From Listeria valentina (GTDB lineage: Bacteria; Bacillota; Bacilli; Lactobacillales; Listeriaceae), in assembly GCF_011800755.1 (NCBI RefSeq), contig NZ_JAATJW010000002.1, forward strand, positions 1 to 64,000: a stretch of DNA of 64,000 bases, read 5' to 3'. Shown in pieces: positions 9,146 through 19,177 of the stretch. A program made the position numbers and the translations under genes. Numbering within the stretch: position 1 is the first letter of the stretch; each line of letters begins with the position of its first letter. The notes below the pieces were generated by a model. It was not told the origin of the DNA. It ran no database searches and saw nothing but the letters and a program-made list of their open reading frames with translations.

Positions 9146-11439
9146 TTTCCTTCCTCCTTACCCAGATACGTTTCAATGAATCGTTCTGTCGAATGTCCAT
9201 CAACGCTATCCATAAATTTCGTTCGGAAAGCTGCGAGTTTATCGTAATCATACTCACCTGTTTTGATCGCATCAATGAGTGTTTCCGTCGTTTTATAAAT
9301 CTTCCCTGGAATCATGTCTTCATAGCTAAAATAAAAGCCTCGTTCATCAAAGTAGCTTTCAACATCATAAGCAAAGAATAACATCGGCCGGTTCATAATG
9401 CTATATTCAAAAATTACGGAAGAATAGTCTGTGATTAAAATGTCACTAAGGAACATTAAATCATTCACGTCGCTTCCCCCGCCCATCATCAAAATAAAAG
9501 GATCCTCTTCGCTTAAATCCATGGAAATATTTTTAATCATCGGGTGAAATTTCAAAATCAAGACATATTCGTCTTGCAAAGCTTCTTTCATTTTTTTCAA
9601 ATCAAGTACTACGCTGTAATTTTTCCGCTCATCTGGCCCTCCCCGGAAAGTAGGCGCATATAAAATTGCTTTTTTCTTGCGTAAGATCGGGTAATTTTTT
9701 CGGTAAACTTCATTCACATAGTTTTTATAATCTTGATCAAAAAATTTATCCGTCCGCGGGACACCGAGTGGCTTAATTTGTTCTGCTTTTTTATGGAAAG
9801 CTTCCGCATATTGTGGAATGATCGCTTTCGAGCTCACAAGTACATCCGAATAAGGTGAGTGCGCTTTGGATTCAAATTCTTCCGTATTTGAATCGCCAGA
9901 CTCAAGTGCACTAAATCCGAATTTCTTAAAAGCACCCGTTGCATGCCAAGTCTGAATCACATGTGCTCGCTTACTAAACTTAAGCCCATAAATTTTATTA
10001 TAGTAGTCATCCAAGCAAATCGTTTTTGCTCGTCCAAGTACATAATACATTTGTAAAACTTCAATCCAGCTTCTTTGCTTCCGCAAAAATACATAGATCC
10101 GTTCTTTGCGATCATTTAAAAACATATAATCATAAATCGATAATAAGTTTCCTTCTAAAACTGTACTACGTTCCGTTGCAAGCACCAAGAGGTCTTTCTT
10201 CGGCAAAAGATTAGCCACTTTAAAAAGAATTCTGCGTGCAAATCCGTTCACAAGACGTGGCGTTTTTAATTTAGTCCGAATAATAAAGACACGTGAAATT
10301 TTCTTTGCTTTTTTCCAGTTATTCTCTTCAATAATCGCAAGTGAAGCTCGACTATGAACTGGATAAGATTTCATAAAAGCTTGCTTGGATTCTTTTGTTT
10401 GGCGCTCATAAAGATGCGTAATCAAAGTTCGGTAAGCGTTTCTTGCAGATTTTTGGATGTAGTTTGCCCGCTCAATAACGCTATACCACAAGTAATACCG
10501 AAATGAAGGAATAACGTTCAAGAAATCGTCAGGTTTCGATTTAAACCAATTCAAAATCATTTCAAATCCATTTTTTTGAATCGTACCATCTTTACTTTCA
10601 ACAATTGCTTTTAAAGAAGCCCAAAACTCAATATCCGAAACTCGCTTGTAATACGCAAGCGCCACTTCTTGCTCCGTATGGCTGCGAGCAATTTCTCGCT
10701 CCCCAAAATCAAACACATCAAAAACAGATTGTAAGATCCTCATTGGGTCTTTGTTTACTGATTGGGTAAGAGATTGTTCTTCCCCGTCTCGTAACCGGTA
10801 GTAATAAACCACTTTCTCCACAGTGAAGATTTTTTCAGCATTTAACAATGTGTGTAGCACAAAAGGTTGATCTTCCCCGTAACGAATGCTTTCAGGGAAA
10901 AACTCACCTTCAACAAGCTTATGATGGTACAGCTTGGCACAAGGACCAATCGAGTAAAACAATTCGGGGTTTTCCGTAATTGTTTTTTCACCTGGTTTCG
11001 CAATGTTATATCGTAAATGCGAAGGAATGAACCACTCTTTTTCAGAATTAAAGCGCTTCGTTGCTCCCGTTACAAGCTCTGCTTGATGTGAAATAGCTGC
11101 TTGATACATCAGTGAAAGAGCAAATTCAGGAATTAAATCGTCACTATCGACAAATAAAATGTATTCGCCTTCTGCGAGACGCAAGCCGTGATTTCTCGCC
11201 GCAGCAGGACCTGCATTTTCTTGCTCAATGAGTTTGAATTTCGGTTTATCTTTAGTAAAAGTCTTTACTATTTCGACAGTATCATCGCTTGATCCATCGT
11301 CAATTAGTAACACTTCATAGTCCGAAAAATCTTGTTCGTCGAGACTTTTTAGCGTATCATCAATAATTTCGGCAACATTATATAATGGCACAATGACGCT
11401 TACTTTGTACGCCTTTTTTTCTTCTAAAGAATTATTCAT
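9142..11439 (-). CDS. Bifunctional family 2 glycosyltransferase / CDP-glycerol glycerophosphotransferase
   Basis: A 765-residue two-domain enzyme. Residues about 12-250 are a GT-A glycosyltransferase: VSVIVPLYNVAEIIDDTL, LLIDDGSSDDT, AAARNHGL and the FVDSDD metal motif. Residues about 400-760 are a TagF/TagB-type glycerophosphotransferase: IQTWHATGAFKKFGF, ILYAPTFRGG, LILKFHPMI and DILITDYSSVIFEYS. It probably adds a sugar and a polyol phosphate to a teichoic acid intermediate at the inner membrane. It has its own promoter (11479-11507), diverges from galU, and is coupled to the unknown gene downstream. Acceptor and sugar cannot be predicted. Confidence 0.9.
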   Translation of the reverse strand: MNNSLEEKKAYKVSVIVPLYNVAEIIDDTLKSLDEQDFSDYEVLLIDDGSSDDTVEIVKTFTKDKPKFKLIEQENAGPAAARNHGLRLAEGEYILFVDSDDLIPEFALSLMYQAAISHQAELVTGATKRFNSEKEWFIPSHLRYNIAKPGEKTITENPELFYSIGPCAKLYHHKLVEGEFFPESIRYGEDQPFVLHTLLNAEKIFTVEKVVYYYRLRDGEEQSLTQSVNKDPMRILQSVFDVFDFGEREIARSHTEQEVALAYYKRVSDIEFWASLKAIVESKDGTIQKNGFEMILNWFKSKPDDFLNVIPSFRYYLWYSVIERANYIQKSARNAYRTLITHLYERQTKESKQAFMKSYPVHSRASLAIIEENNWKKAKKISRVFIIRTKLKTPRLVNGFARRILFKVANLLPKKDLLVLATERSTVLEGNLLSIYDYMFLNDRKERIYVFLRKQRSWIEVLQMYYVLGRAKTICLDDYYNKIYGLKFSKRAHVIQTWHATGAFKKFGFSALESGDSNTEEFESKAHSPYSDVLVSSKAIIPQYAEAFHKKAEQIKPLGVPRTDKFFDQDYKNYVNEVYRKNYPILRKKKAILYAPTFRGGPDERKNYSVVLDLKKMKEALQDEYVLILKFHPMIKNISMDLSEEDPFILMMGGGSDVNDLMFLSDILITDYSSVIFEYSIMNRPMLFFAYDVESYFDERGFYFSYEDMIPGKIYKTTETLIDAIKTGEYDYDKLAAFRTKFMDSVDGHSTERFIETYLGKEEGK

Positions 11440-11478
11440 ATTTTTAAATTCTCCTTACACGATTCCATATCAAATTTC

Positions 11479-11507
11479 ATTTTAGCGATAAACACATGTG
11501 CTGTCAA
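11479..11507 (-). promoter_or_regulatory. Promoter of the glycosyltransferase fusion gene
   Basis: Consensus-like promoter on the minus strand: TTGACA (11502-11507), 17-base spacer, TAAAAT (11479-11484), about 40 bases before the ATG. Confidence 0.75.
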
Positions 11508-11571
11508 TGAAGTTGTGGGATAAAAGTCTACAGAACTCCCTTCTTTATTGCGCTTAAGGCAAATGATTTAC

Positions 11572-11601
11572 TTGCTAATCTGATAGCCGTTCACGTATAA
11601 T
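11572..11601 (+). promoter_or_regulatory. Promoter of galU
   Basis: TTGCTA (11572-11577) and a perfect TATAAT (11596-11601) with an 18-base spacer, about 40 bases upstream of the galU start. Confidence 0.65.
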
Positions 11602-11640
11602 TAGGGAGAATATAAATGTTTCTATCGGAGGTTTTTAATT

Positions 11641-12534
11641 ATGAAAGTCAAAAAAGCAGTCATCCCAGCAGCGGGACTGGGAACACGCTTTCTTCCTGCT
11701 ACAAAAGCAATGCCAAAAGAAATCCTACCTATTGTAGATAAGCCAACCATCCAATTTATTGTAGAAGAAGCTATGGCTTCTGGCATTGAAGATATACTCA
11801 TCGTAACAGGAAAAGGAAAACGAGCAATCGAAGACCACTTCGACTCTGTTCCTGAATTAGAAGCTAATTTAAAATCAAAAAACAAAATGGAACTCCTTCA
11901 CCTTGTTGAAGAAACAACAAATATCAATCTACATTTTATTCGGCAATCTAAGCCGAAAGGTCTTGGCGATGCCATTCTTCAAGCTAAAGGGTTTGTCGGA
12001 AACGAGCCGTTCGTTGTCATGCTTGGCGACGATATCGTGCGTTCCAAAATTCCTTGTGCCAAACAATTGATTAATCAATACGAACGCACGCACAGCTCTG
12101 TAATCGGCGTTCAATCTGTTCCTCATGAAGAAACTTATCGCTACGGTATCATTGACCCAGCAGATAAAATGAGCGATCGCCTCTACAATGTAAAAGGTTT
12201 TGTTGAAAAGCCAGATCCAGAAAATGCACCATCTAACCTTGCAATTTTAGGCCGTTACTTATTAACACCACAAATTTTTGATTATCTTTCCACGCAAGAA
12301 CCTGGTGCTGGTGGCGAAATTCAACTAACCGATGCCATTAATCGCTTAAATGAAATCCAACGCGTTTTCGCTTATGATTTTGAAGGAACACGCTATGATG
12401 TTGGTGACAAATATGGATTTATTGAAACAACTATGAAGTTTGCTCTTGAACATCCCGAAATTAAAAATGATGTTCGACACTTAATCGACGAACTTTATCA
12501 ACAAATCCATCAAAATGACAAAAAAACAAAATAA
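11641..12534 (+). CDS. galU: UTP-glucose-1-phosphate uridylyltransferase
   Basis: Makes UDP-glucose from UTP and glucose 1-phosphate, for teichoic acid glycosylation and glycolipid anchors. The 297 residues have the family start [20 protein letters not shown], the EILPIVDKP substrate loop, VMLGDDIV, and the GFVEKP and GEIQLTDA motifs. AGGAGG-like sequence (CGGAGG) precedes the ATG. Single gene, divergent from the fusion transferase and closed by a bidirectional terminator. It is called gtaB in Bacillus. Confidence 0.96.
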   Translation: MKVKKAVIPAAGLGTRFLPATKAMPKEILPIVDKPTIQFIVEEAMASGIEDILIVTGKGKRAIEDHFDSVPELEANLKSKNKMELLHLVEETTNINLHFIRQSKPKGLGDAILQAKGFVGNEPFVVMLGDDIVRSKIPCAKQLINQYERTHSSVIGVQSVPHEETYRYGIIDPADKMSDRLYNVKGFVEKPDPENAPSNLAILGRYLLTPQIFDYLSTQEPGAGGEIQLTDAINRLNEIQRVFAYDFEGTRYDVGDKYGFIETTMKFALEHPEIKNDVRHLIDELYQQIHQNDKKTK

Positions 12535-12575
12535 AAAAAGGAACAAAGGTGATTTTTCTCCTTTGTTCCTTTTTC
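12533..12575. terminator. Bidirectional terminator between galU and the GtrB-like gene
   Basis: AAAGGAACAAAGG and CCTTTGTTCCTTT form a 13-bp stem, with A-runs and T-runs on both sides, between two convergent genes. Confidence 0.85.
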
Positions 12576-12589
12576 TTTTGATTAACCAA

Positions 12590-13564
12590 TTAGGAGTTTT
12601 CTTCCATGACTTTTTCTTCAAACAAGTTTTCTTCAATTGTATATCTCGGACGTCCCTTCACTTCTTTAAAAATTTTACCCACATATTCACCAAGCACGCC
12701 GATAGCTAGCAATTGAATTCCTCCAACAACCCACAGCGAGATCATTAGCGATGTCCATCCTGATTCAACGTGTCCAACAAACTTTTGAATGAGCGCATAA
12801 ATCCCAATTCCAACTCCGATACAGAACATGATGATGCCAAGTGAAAATAGCATTCGAATTGGCACAATACTAAAAGAAGTAATCCCATCAATCGCAAAAG
12901 AAATCATTTTCTTAAGCGGATATTTCGATTCGCCAGCAAATCGTTCATTGCGATCATAATATACTTTTGTTGAAGGAAAGCCAAGTAATGGCACAATGCC
13001 TCGAATAAACATGTTTTCTTCTTTATAATTTAAAAATTCTTTCAGCGCTCGCTTGCTTAGTAAACGAAAGTCCGCATGATTGGGAACAAGTTTCACACCA
13101 ATTTTGTCCATAAAGCGATAAAATCCAAGTGCTGTATTTCGTTTAAAGAAGGTATCTGTATCTCTTTTCCCTCTTACGCCATACACGACATCATAGCCTT
13201 CATGAAATTTTTCAACAAATGGAATGATTGCATTCACATCATCTTGTAAATCAGCATCAATTGAAACCACACAATCTGATTTTTCATACGCAGTATTTAG
13301 TCCCGCTAAAAGCGCCCCTTGGTGACCAAAATTACGACTCAACTTTACACCTGATATATACGGGTTTTCGGCTGTTTTCTCATCAATTAGTTGCCACGTT
13401 CGGTCTTTGCTCCCGTCATCCACATAAACCACCTTGCTTTTTGGATCAATCAATTCTCGCTCAACTAGCGTTATTAATACTTTCGTTAACTGTTTCGTTG
13501 TTTCATTTAACACTTCTTCTTCATTGTAGCAAGGTACTACGATTGATAAAAACGGTTTTTCCAT
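12590..13564 (-). CDS. Family 2 glycosyltransferase with two C-terminal membrane helices (GtrB/CsbB-like)
   Basis: About 324 residues. The N-terminal GT-A domain has LSIVVPCYNEEEVL, VYVDDGSKDRTW, GHQGALLAGL and the SIDADLQDD metal site. Two membrane segments follow (about 230-255, MLFSLGIIMFCIGVGIGIY, and 265-290, SLWVVGGIQLLAIGVLGEY). This architecture belongs to enzymes that load glucose or another sugar onto undecaprenyl phosphate for use outside the membrane, for example in teichoic acid decoration. ATG 13564 is preferred (AGGAG 11 bases upstream) over the GTG at 13576. The sugar is not determinable. Confidence 0.9.
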   Translation of the reverse strand: MEKPFLSIVVPCYNEEEVLNETTKQLTKVLITLVERELIDPKSKVVYVDDGSKDRTWQLIDEKTAENPYISGVKLSRNFGHQGALLAGLNTAYEKSDCVVSIDADLQDDVNAIIPFVEKFHEGYDVVYGVRGKRDTDTFFKRNTALGFYRFMDKIGVKLVPNHADFRLLSKRALKEFLNYKEENMFIRGIVPLLGFPSTKVYYDRNERFAGESKYPLKKMISFAIDGITSFSIVPIRMLFSLGIIMFCIGVGIGIYALIQKFVGHVESGWTSLMISLWVVGGIQLLAIGVLGEYVGKIFKEVKGRPRYTIEENLFEEKVMEENS

Positions 13565-13783
13565 CTTAAAAAGCACTCCTCATTCTAAACAATACTTTAT
13601 TAGCATAGCTTATTTTCACCAAGTGTTCAAATTTCAGACATAAATTATACAAAATTTCACCAGACGAGAATAAAATTACTATTAAAGAGACTCTTTTATA
13701 AGGATTGATTAGATAATTTCCCTTCCAAGCCAAATTGTATTTCAGTTTTAAGCGCTTATTTTTATAATGATAAAAAGTGCAAG

Positions 13784-13823
13784 AAAATGCCTAACATCAT
13801 GATAATTGATGTTAGGCATTTTA
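13784..13823 (-). terminator. Terminator of the autolysin gene
   Basis: A 16-bp perfect inverted repeat AAAATGCCTAACATCA/TGATGTTAGGCATTTT with a 7-base loop, immediately after the autolysin stop codon. Between it and the glycosyltransferase start (13565-13783) I see only AT-rich upstream sequence and no gene. Confidence 0.85.
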
Positions 13824-13824
13824 C

Positions 13825-15879
13825 TTATTTAACGTTTGTGAAAACTCGTTTGTCAAGCCAACCAATTGTTTTACCATCTAATTGGAATTGATAGTAGGTT
13901 GAGCGTGCTGTTTTCGCCTCACGAATAATTGTCACTTGCTTGTTTTGATAAACAGTCGCTTGATTAATCAGTTTTGTTCCAAGCGCTTTATAAGGCTCTG
14001 TCCAAGCAGCATTTCCAACTACATTTGTAACCGTTCCTGTTAAATGAACAGCTTTGTTATATTCGATATCATCATAAAGATCAAATGCACGTTGATCCAT
14101 CCAACCGATCGTATTACCATTAATACTAAATTGGTAATACGTCCCACGATCAGTGACCGCTTTTTTTAGCAAACGCACTTGTTTATTTTGATAAACAGAA
14201 GCCGCATTTACACGGGTTGTCCCAACCACTTCATACGGTTTGCTCCAAGCAGCATGACCCGCGACAGTTGCCACTACTGCAGGGCGATTTACAGTAACTT
14301 CACTGTTAATCGTGCTGTAAAACTTAAATGCCTTTTTATCCAACCAACCAATTGTTTTACCATCGATTTGAACTTGGTAATAAGTGCCTCGAACCGTTTT
14401 GGCTTCGCGAAGTAACTTCACATCTTTCCCAGCATACGTAGAAGCACTTGTTACTAGTTTCGAACCAGTAGAGAAATAAGGTTCCGTCCAAAATGCATTT
14501 CCTGTTGGGTTGACAATTTTAGCATCTAAATTAACAGCTTTATTATATTGAACAGCATCATATAATTTAAATGCACGGGTATCTAGCCACCCAGTCGATT
14601 TGCCATTGACAGCAAAATGATAGTAAGTACCATGTTGTGTTTTACGTTTTTGATCAATCGTCACATCTTTGTTTTGATAATTCGACGCAGGTCCGATTTT
14701 TGTTAAACCTTGTAGTTTATAAGCGTTCGACCAAGCAGTGTGACCAGCAGTTTGACTAACTTGAGCTGATAAGTTTACCTTTTGATCACTAATAATGCTA
14801 TCAAATTCGTAAACAGTAAATGCGCGCTTATCAAGCCAACCAACCACTTTATCATTGATGCTAAATTGATAATACGTCCCGTGAGCTGTTTTCGCTTCAC
14901 GTTCAATTTTCACTTCTTTATTGGCATAACCATCTGCTCTTGCTACTTGCGTACGTCCATATACATTATACGGTTTTGTCCAGATCGTGTGTCCAGAAGT
15001 TGACGTGATCTTTGCTCTTGAAACAAAAGCTTTATTTGATGTTTCATTGTCATAGAAAGTAAGTGCCTTCCCATCGATCCATCCCACAGTGGTTCCATTT
15101 ATTTTGAACTGATAATAAGTCCCACGCTTAGTAGTAGCTTTTCTCACAATTTGGATGTCTTTATTTTGATAGTTAGAAGCAGCACCAACAAGCGAAGTTC
15201 CTTTTACCTTATAAGGCTTCGTCCAAACCGCATTTCCACTTACATTTGTAACTTTAGCATAAGCCGAGTACGCCGATTCAGAAATAATCGAATCATACAA
15301 TACATCATACTGATCAAGCTTATACGTTTCGACCAAGTTAATGAGTTTCGTAGCGTAGCCAGGGTCTGTCGCATAGCCAGCATTTTGAAGTTCTTGAGCA
15401 GCTACTTTATAGTTTGGCGCATCAAGTACTTTTTTGTACCTATTCTTATCCCATGAAACACCATTTACAAACAATAAGCTATGGTCATGAACCGATTGTT
15501 GCCAGTTCGCATATTTACGAAATTCAGCATTAATCGTAATCCATTTTCCATTGACATATTCAAGCGTTGGCATTAATACGTAGTTTCCATTATATCTGCC
15601 CTTCATTCCAAAAAGGTTATTCCCTTTTTTAGTCAGTTCAGATTTTCCCCAGCCTGATTCTAAAATCCCTTGCGCTAAGGTAATACTTGATAAGACACCG
15701 TACTTTTCTTGACTAGCTTGCGCAAGAGGTGCAAGCGTATTGATGAATGTCTGATTAGCATTTGTTGCCGCTATTGCAACATTTTCTTCTCCTAGAGGTG
15801 CGACAGCCGGAATCATTGTAAGACTGCTCGTCAAAATCAAGCCAGTCATGGCAATTTTCATTGCCTTTTTTTTCGTCAT
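13825..15879 (-). CDS. Autolysin: glucosaminidase with six GW modules (Aut-like)
   Basis: Secreted 684-residue peptidoglycan hydrolase. Signal peptide: Lys-rich start, hydrophobic stretch IAMTGLILTSSLTMIPAVA, probable cleavage after VAIAA near residue 38. Residues about 45-195 are an FlgJ/GH73-type N-acetylglucosaminidase domain (SITLAQGILESGWGKS with the catalytic Glu, NNLFGMKG, YATDPGYATKLI). Then come six GW modules of about 80 residues, each ending in a GW(I/L/M)D motif; these bind lipoteichoic acid and hold the enzyme at the surface. L. monocytogenes Aut has, as I recall, four modules, so this one is longer. It lies beside the teichoic acid exporter genes, as in other Listeria. Confidence 0.93.
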   Translation of the reverse strand: MTKKKAMKIAMTGLILTSSLTMIPAVAPLGEENVAIAATNANQTFINTLAPLAQASQEKYGVLSSITLAQGILESGWGKSELTKKGNNLFGMKGRYNGNYVLMPTLEYVNGKWITINAEFRKYANWQQSVHDHSLLFVNGVSWDKNRYKKVLDAPNYKVAAQELQNAGYATDPGYATKLINLVETYKLDQYDVLYDSIISESAYSAYAKVTNVSGNAVWTKPYKVKGTSLVGAASNYQNKDIQIVRKATTKRGTYYQFKINGTTVGWIDGKALTFYDNETSNKAFVSRAKITSTSGHTIWTKPYNVYGRTQVARADGYANKEVKIEREAKTAHGTYYQFSINDKVVGWLDKRAFTVYEFDSIISDQKVNLSAQVSQTAGHTAWSNAYKLQGLTKIGPASNYQNKDVTIDQKRKTQHGTYYHFAVNGKSTGWLDTRAFKLYDAVQYNKAVNLDAKIVNPTGNAFWTEPYFSTGSKLVTSASTYAGKDVKLLREAKTVRGTYYQVQIDGKTIGWLDKKAFKFYSTINSEVTVNRPAVVATVAGHAAWSKPYEVVGTTRVNAASVYQNKQVRLLKKAVTDRGTYYQFSINGNTIGWMDQRAFDLYDDIEYNKAVHLTGTVTNVVGNAAWTEPYKALGTKLINQATVYQNKQVTIIREAKTARSTYYQFQLDGKTIGWLDKRVFTNVK

Positions 15880-16092
15880 TTCTTTTAACCACTCCCTAAT
15901 ACTTGTGTTCTACTATTTATTGTATCAAATTGTACCAAGCGATTTTGTTACAATTCGGTGACATTGTAAAAATGAAACTTTCAGATTAGAACCATGCTAA
16001 ATAACCTACATAAATAAAGAAACCGCCCTCCAAAAGAGCTAGTGATTTTTAATCATGCTTGTGAATATACTGCACAATTAGACGGTTTATGC

Positions 16093-16098
16093 TACAAT
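16093..16098 (+). promoter_or_regulatory. Extended -10 promoter of the DUF6270-like gene
   Basis: TGCTACAAT combines a TACAAT hexamer with a TGn extension, 52 bases before the ATG at 16150. The matching -35 position is CTGCAC, a weak match. Confidence 0.4.
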
Positions 16099-16149
16099 AA
16101 TGGCAGAGTTTTATTACATAGACTAACATTAAAAGCAAGGAGAATTTTT

Positions 16150-18183
16150 ATGAAAATTTTAGCAAACAAAATTTATACCGATTCTGCTAAACAAGAGTGG
16201 ACGATTTCTGTTCCTAAAGAAATCGTAATAGATGAATTTTTCGCCTTCTTTAAGAAAGAAAATGAAACCGAAGAAATCACTTATCCAGCTCTGAACTATA
16301 AACTTTTATTTCGCGAAGAAGAAAACCACTATCTTATCACCGTTCCGCATGAGCTAATCGCACAAAATTCGATCAGTGGAGCTACGACTTCTTGGCACTT
16401 TGGGGGAAAAGCAAAAGAACAGTTTGTTTCTATCCATACAGACGGGCCTTTGCAATTTAAGACCCTTCCACTACCCAAAGACTTGTACAATTACCGCTTT
16501 GAATTCCCAGAAGCCGTTCTTACACTCGTTGCTGAGCCCAAGAAATTTAGTGTTTCGCTAACAGACCTTGTGATGGATGAAGAAATGGCGAAATTCAAAT
16601 TAAAAGTGGAGTCTGACTTTGAACTGAGCGAACTGGATGCAGAACTCATTTTTGCTCGTCGCGCTAACCCGCATCTTTATCTTTATTTTGAACAAGAGCA
16701 AGCCTTCCCGGTGACCGTTTCTTCAAAAGACGGGAAAATAGAATATTCGCTTCGCCTTGCTGACTTAGATACAGATTTTCTAGTGGACAATTCCAATAAT
16801 ATGGACGCCCTGCTTTGTTTTAAAAACGACTGGCATGTTTCAAAAAGAGAATTTGTCCAAGCTAGCCAAGCGCAGAAAAAGCAAATTGATAAGAAAATAT
16901 TCTTAAAAGAAAAGCCATTTACTTCGCTAGATGCTTATGTAACGGGTTCTAATCGACTTTCTTTTTATTTCCGAAAAGAACTACAAAAAGAAGCACAGCT
17001 TGCCGAGTTTCAAGAAACGCCTGAAAGCTTTCAATTTCGCTTCTTTTTCAAGAATCACTTGGAAGCTCCTCGGCTCGTTTTCAAGCGGCGAAATAAGAAA
17101 TTCCGCACTTCCGAGTATACGTTAAAAACCGAGTTTGCCATTAAGAAAAAATTTCAAAGTTATAGCCTAGATCTTTCTAAAGAACATCTTTATCCGCTTC
17201 AAACTTATCAACCAAACGAAGACTGGGATGCCTTTATTCGATCAGAAGGAATGCCTGATTTCCCATTATTCGTTCCGAATCAAGTCACATTAAAATCCGA
17301 TTATCATTCGATTGATGGTGGAAAATACTTGGTGCTCCCGCAAAAAACAGCTTTGAATAACTTCAGCTTCCAGTTCCGCAAAGCTCCAAGCAAACTAGGA
17401 ACTGCGAAAAAACTTGTTATATTGGGTTCCGTAAGTGAAGCTCCTTTCCGGACAGAGCCTTATTTCAACCCAGATGCGCATTCCTTTTTCGAAGTGGCTT
17501 TCGTCCAAAAAGATACTTCGTTCATCTCTCTTATGACCGAAAAATATCCGGCAAGAACCACGCTGTTTTCTTCCGCAGATTTTACTGGGATTGATCCAAC
17601 TGATCGGGAGAATGCTGAACGAGATGCAGAAAAGAACTTCTTTTTAAAACTTCGCTTAGCTGAGCCTGATTACATTTTGCTAGATGCCTTCACGGATGTG
17701 ACTCGCCCTGTTCTTTGGCTCAATCAGCATGCTGCACTTACGTATTCGAAAACAATCGAAGCAAGCCACTTAGCCGATAGAATCATGTTTGAGCGTTTGC
17801 TCACGCACGAAAATGCCGAAGCCTTTTTCGAAGAATGGCGAAAATATGCCAAGGAATTTCTAGAACAGTTAAAAGAATTTGTTCCAGAAGAGCGAATCAT
17901 ATTAAATAAAGGTGGAACCACACTGAATTATGTCGATGCAAATGGAAAAGTCGTTCCCTATAAGAATAAAATGGGGATTGAAATGAAACAATATTTCTGG
18001 GATCGCCTCAATAATTTTATTCTTTCAGTGATTCCAAATGCACGTGTGATTGATTTTGATGCTAAAAACTATACAGGTAGCAGTAAGAATCCACTTGGTC
18101 ATTCTTACGCTACCTTTGAAGAAGCTTACTATAAAGACTTCCTCAAAGAAATGGTTTACCTATCTGAAACACCAAAACATTAA
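16150..18183 (+). CDS. Large protein with a C-terminal DUF6270-like domain; probable wall-polymer accessory protein
   Basis: About 677 residues, without signal peptide or membrane helices. The C-terminal 250 residues resemble DUF6270, an SGNH-hydrolase-like domain common in polysaccharide clusters: it begins KKLVILGSVSEAPFRTEPYF, has PDYILLDAFTD, and ends near NPLGHSYATFEEAYYKDFL. The first 400 residues are beta-rich and unrecognised, with repeats of the type YSLRLADLDTDFL and PFTSLDAYVTGSNRLSFYF. ATG 16150 has a good AAGGAG site; the longer open frame from 16042 includes the promoter. Position between the autolysin and tagGH suggests teichoic acid modification, but that is inference. Confidence 0.75.
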   Translation: MKILANKIYTDSAKQEWTISVPKEIVIDEFFAFFKKENETEEITYPALNYKLLFREEENHYLITVPHELIAQNSISGATTSWHFGGKAKEQFVSIHTDGPLQFKTLPLPKDLYNYRFEFPEAVLTLVAEPKKFSVSLTDLVMDEEMAKFKLKVESDFELSELDAELIFARRANPHLYLYFEQEQAFPVTVSSKDGKIEYSLRLADLDTDFLVDNSNNMDALLCFKNDWHVSKREFVQASQAQKKQIDKKIFLKEKPFTSLDAYVTGSNRLSFYFRKELQKEAQLAEFQETPESFQFRFFFKNHLEAPRLVFKRRNKKFRTSEYTLKTEFAIKKKFQSYSLDLSKEHLYPLQTYQPNEDWDAFIRSEGMPDFPLFVPNQVTLKSDYHSIDGGKYLVLPQKTALNNFSFQFRKAPSKLGTAKKLVILGSVSEAPFRTEPYFNPDAHSFFEVAFVQKDTSFISLMTEKYPARTTLFSSADFTGIDPTDRENAERDAEKNFFLKLRLAEPDYILLDAFTDVTRPVLWLNQHAALTYSKTIEASHLADRIMFERLLTHENAEAFFEEWRKYAKEFLEQLKEFVPEERIILNKGGTTLNYVDANGKVVPYKNKMGIEMKQYFWDRLNNFILSVIPNARVIDFDAKNYTGSSKNPLGHSYATFEEAYYKDFLKEMVYLSETPKH

Positions 18184-18220
18184 AAAAAGAATGGCCGCAA
18201 ATTTGCGGCCATTCTTTTTT
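18182..18220. terminator. Bidirectional terminator between the DUF6270-like gene and tagH
   Basis: GAATGGCCGCAA and TTGCGGCCATTC pair with a short loop, with A- and T-runs on both sides, between convergent genes. Confidence 0.85.
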
Positions 18221-18223
18221 CGC

Positions 18224-19162
18224 TTAAAACAATCCAAGGAATGATTTTCCAAGTGAAATAAGCGTTCCAAATAGTCCCGTTCCAACGACCAGTCCAGCTA
18301 AAATGACTTTATCTAGCCCATTCAATTTGTACTTATCCAAATTTGGATTCGGGAAGCGTGATTTTGGCGGATTCTTCTGTTTCGCCTTTTTTTCTAGTTG
18401 ATATTCTTTTTTAAAAGGTCTTGGTTGATTATTGAACCACTTAACAAACTCGTCGTATAAAACAGCCACTTCAGCAGACGGGCCTACTTCACGAACTTCT
18501 CCGTAGTGCATCCAAATAATCCGATCACACAAACTTTTCACTTGCCCGAGTGAGTGACTCACGAAAACGATCGTCTTCCCTCTTGCTTTAAATTCTTCAA
18601 TTTTATCGACACACTTTTGGTAAAACGTTTGGTCCCCAACCGAGAGCGCTTCATCAATGACGAGAATATCTGGATCAATGTGCGCCGAAACGGCAAAACC
18701 TAAACGAGAACGCATCCCGCTAGAATAATTTTTCACGGGTTGATTGATAAAATCACCGATATCAGCAAAATCAATAATATCTGGAATTAGTCGTTCAATT
18801 TCACTATTTTTTAGTCCATGCATCAAGCATTTCAACCGAATGTTTTCAATTCCTGTTAGCGGCGCCTTAAAACCCACATTAATGGCAATAAGCGACGCTT
18901 CCCCGTTTACTTCTACTTCACCATCAGTAGCCGGAATAACACCAGAAATCAAATTGGAAATGGTGGATTTACCTGAACCATTGATTCCGATCAGTCCAAC
19001 TGATTCTCCTTCATAAATTTTAAAGTTCACATCTTTTAGCGCCCAAAACGAATCAAATTGTTTTTTGGGTTGAAACAACGCTTTGATATGATCCGATTTA
19101 TTTTGAAACAAATCAAATTGCTTGGAAACATGATTGAAAGCGATTTTTACTTTTTTACTCAT
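18224..19162 (-). CDS. tagH: Teichoic acid export ATP-binding protein TagH
   Basis: ATPase of the two-component ABC exporter that flips completed wall teichoic acid across the membrane. Of 312 residues, the first about 240 are the nucleotide-binding domain: Walker [10 protein letters not shown], signature [11 protein letters not shown], Walker [13 protein letters not shown], switch His VFVSHS. The C-terminal tail ends in a hydrophobic segment ([20 protein letters not shown]) that could be membrane-inserted; it is far shorter than the large C-terminal domain of Bacillus TagH. It follows tagG by 15 bases. Confidence 0.95.
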   Translation of the reverse strand: MSKKVKIAFNHVSKQFDLFQNKSDHIKALFQPKKQFDSFWALKDVNFKIYEGESVGLIGINGSGKSTISNLISGVIPATDGEVEVNGEASLIAINVGFKAPLTGIENIRLKCLMHGLKNSEIERLIPDIIDFADIGDFINQPVKNYSSGMRSRLGFAVSAHIDPDILVIDEALSVGDQTFYQKCVDKIEEFKARGKTIVFVSHSLGQVKSLCDRIIWMHYGEVREVGPSAEVAVLYDEFVKWFNNQPRPFKKEYQLEKKAKQKNPPKSRFPNPNLDKYKLNGLDKVILAGLVVGTGLFGTLISLGKSFLGLF

Positions 19163-19177
19163 CCGATACGTCTCCTT

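Noticed and set aside
16042-16149. In-frame extension of the DUF6270-like protein by 36 residues
   Set aside because: It covers the extended -10 promoter and has no ribosome site, while ATG 16150 has a good one.
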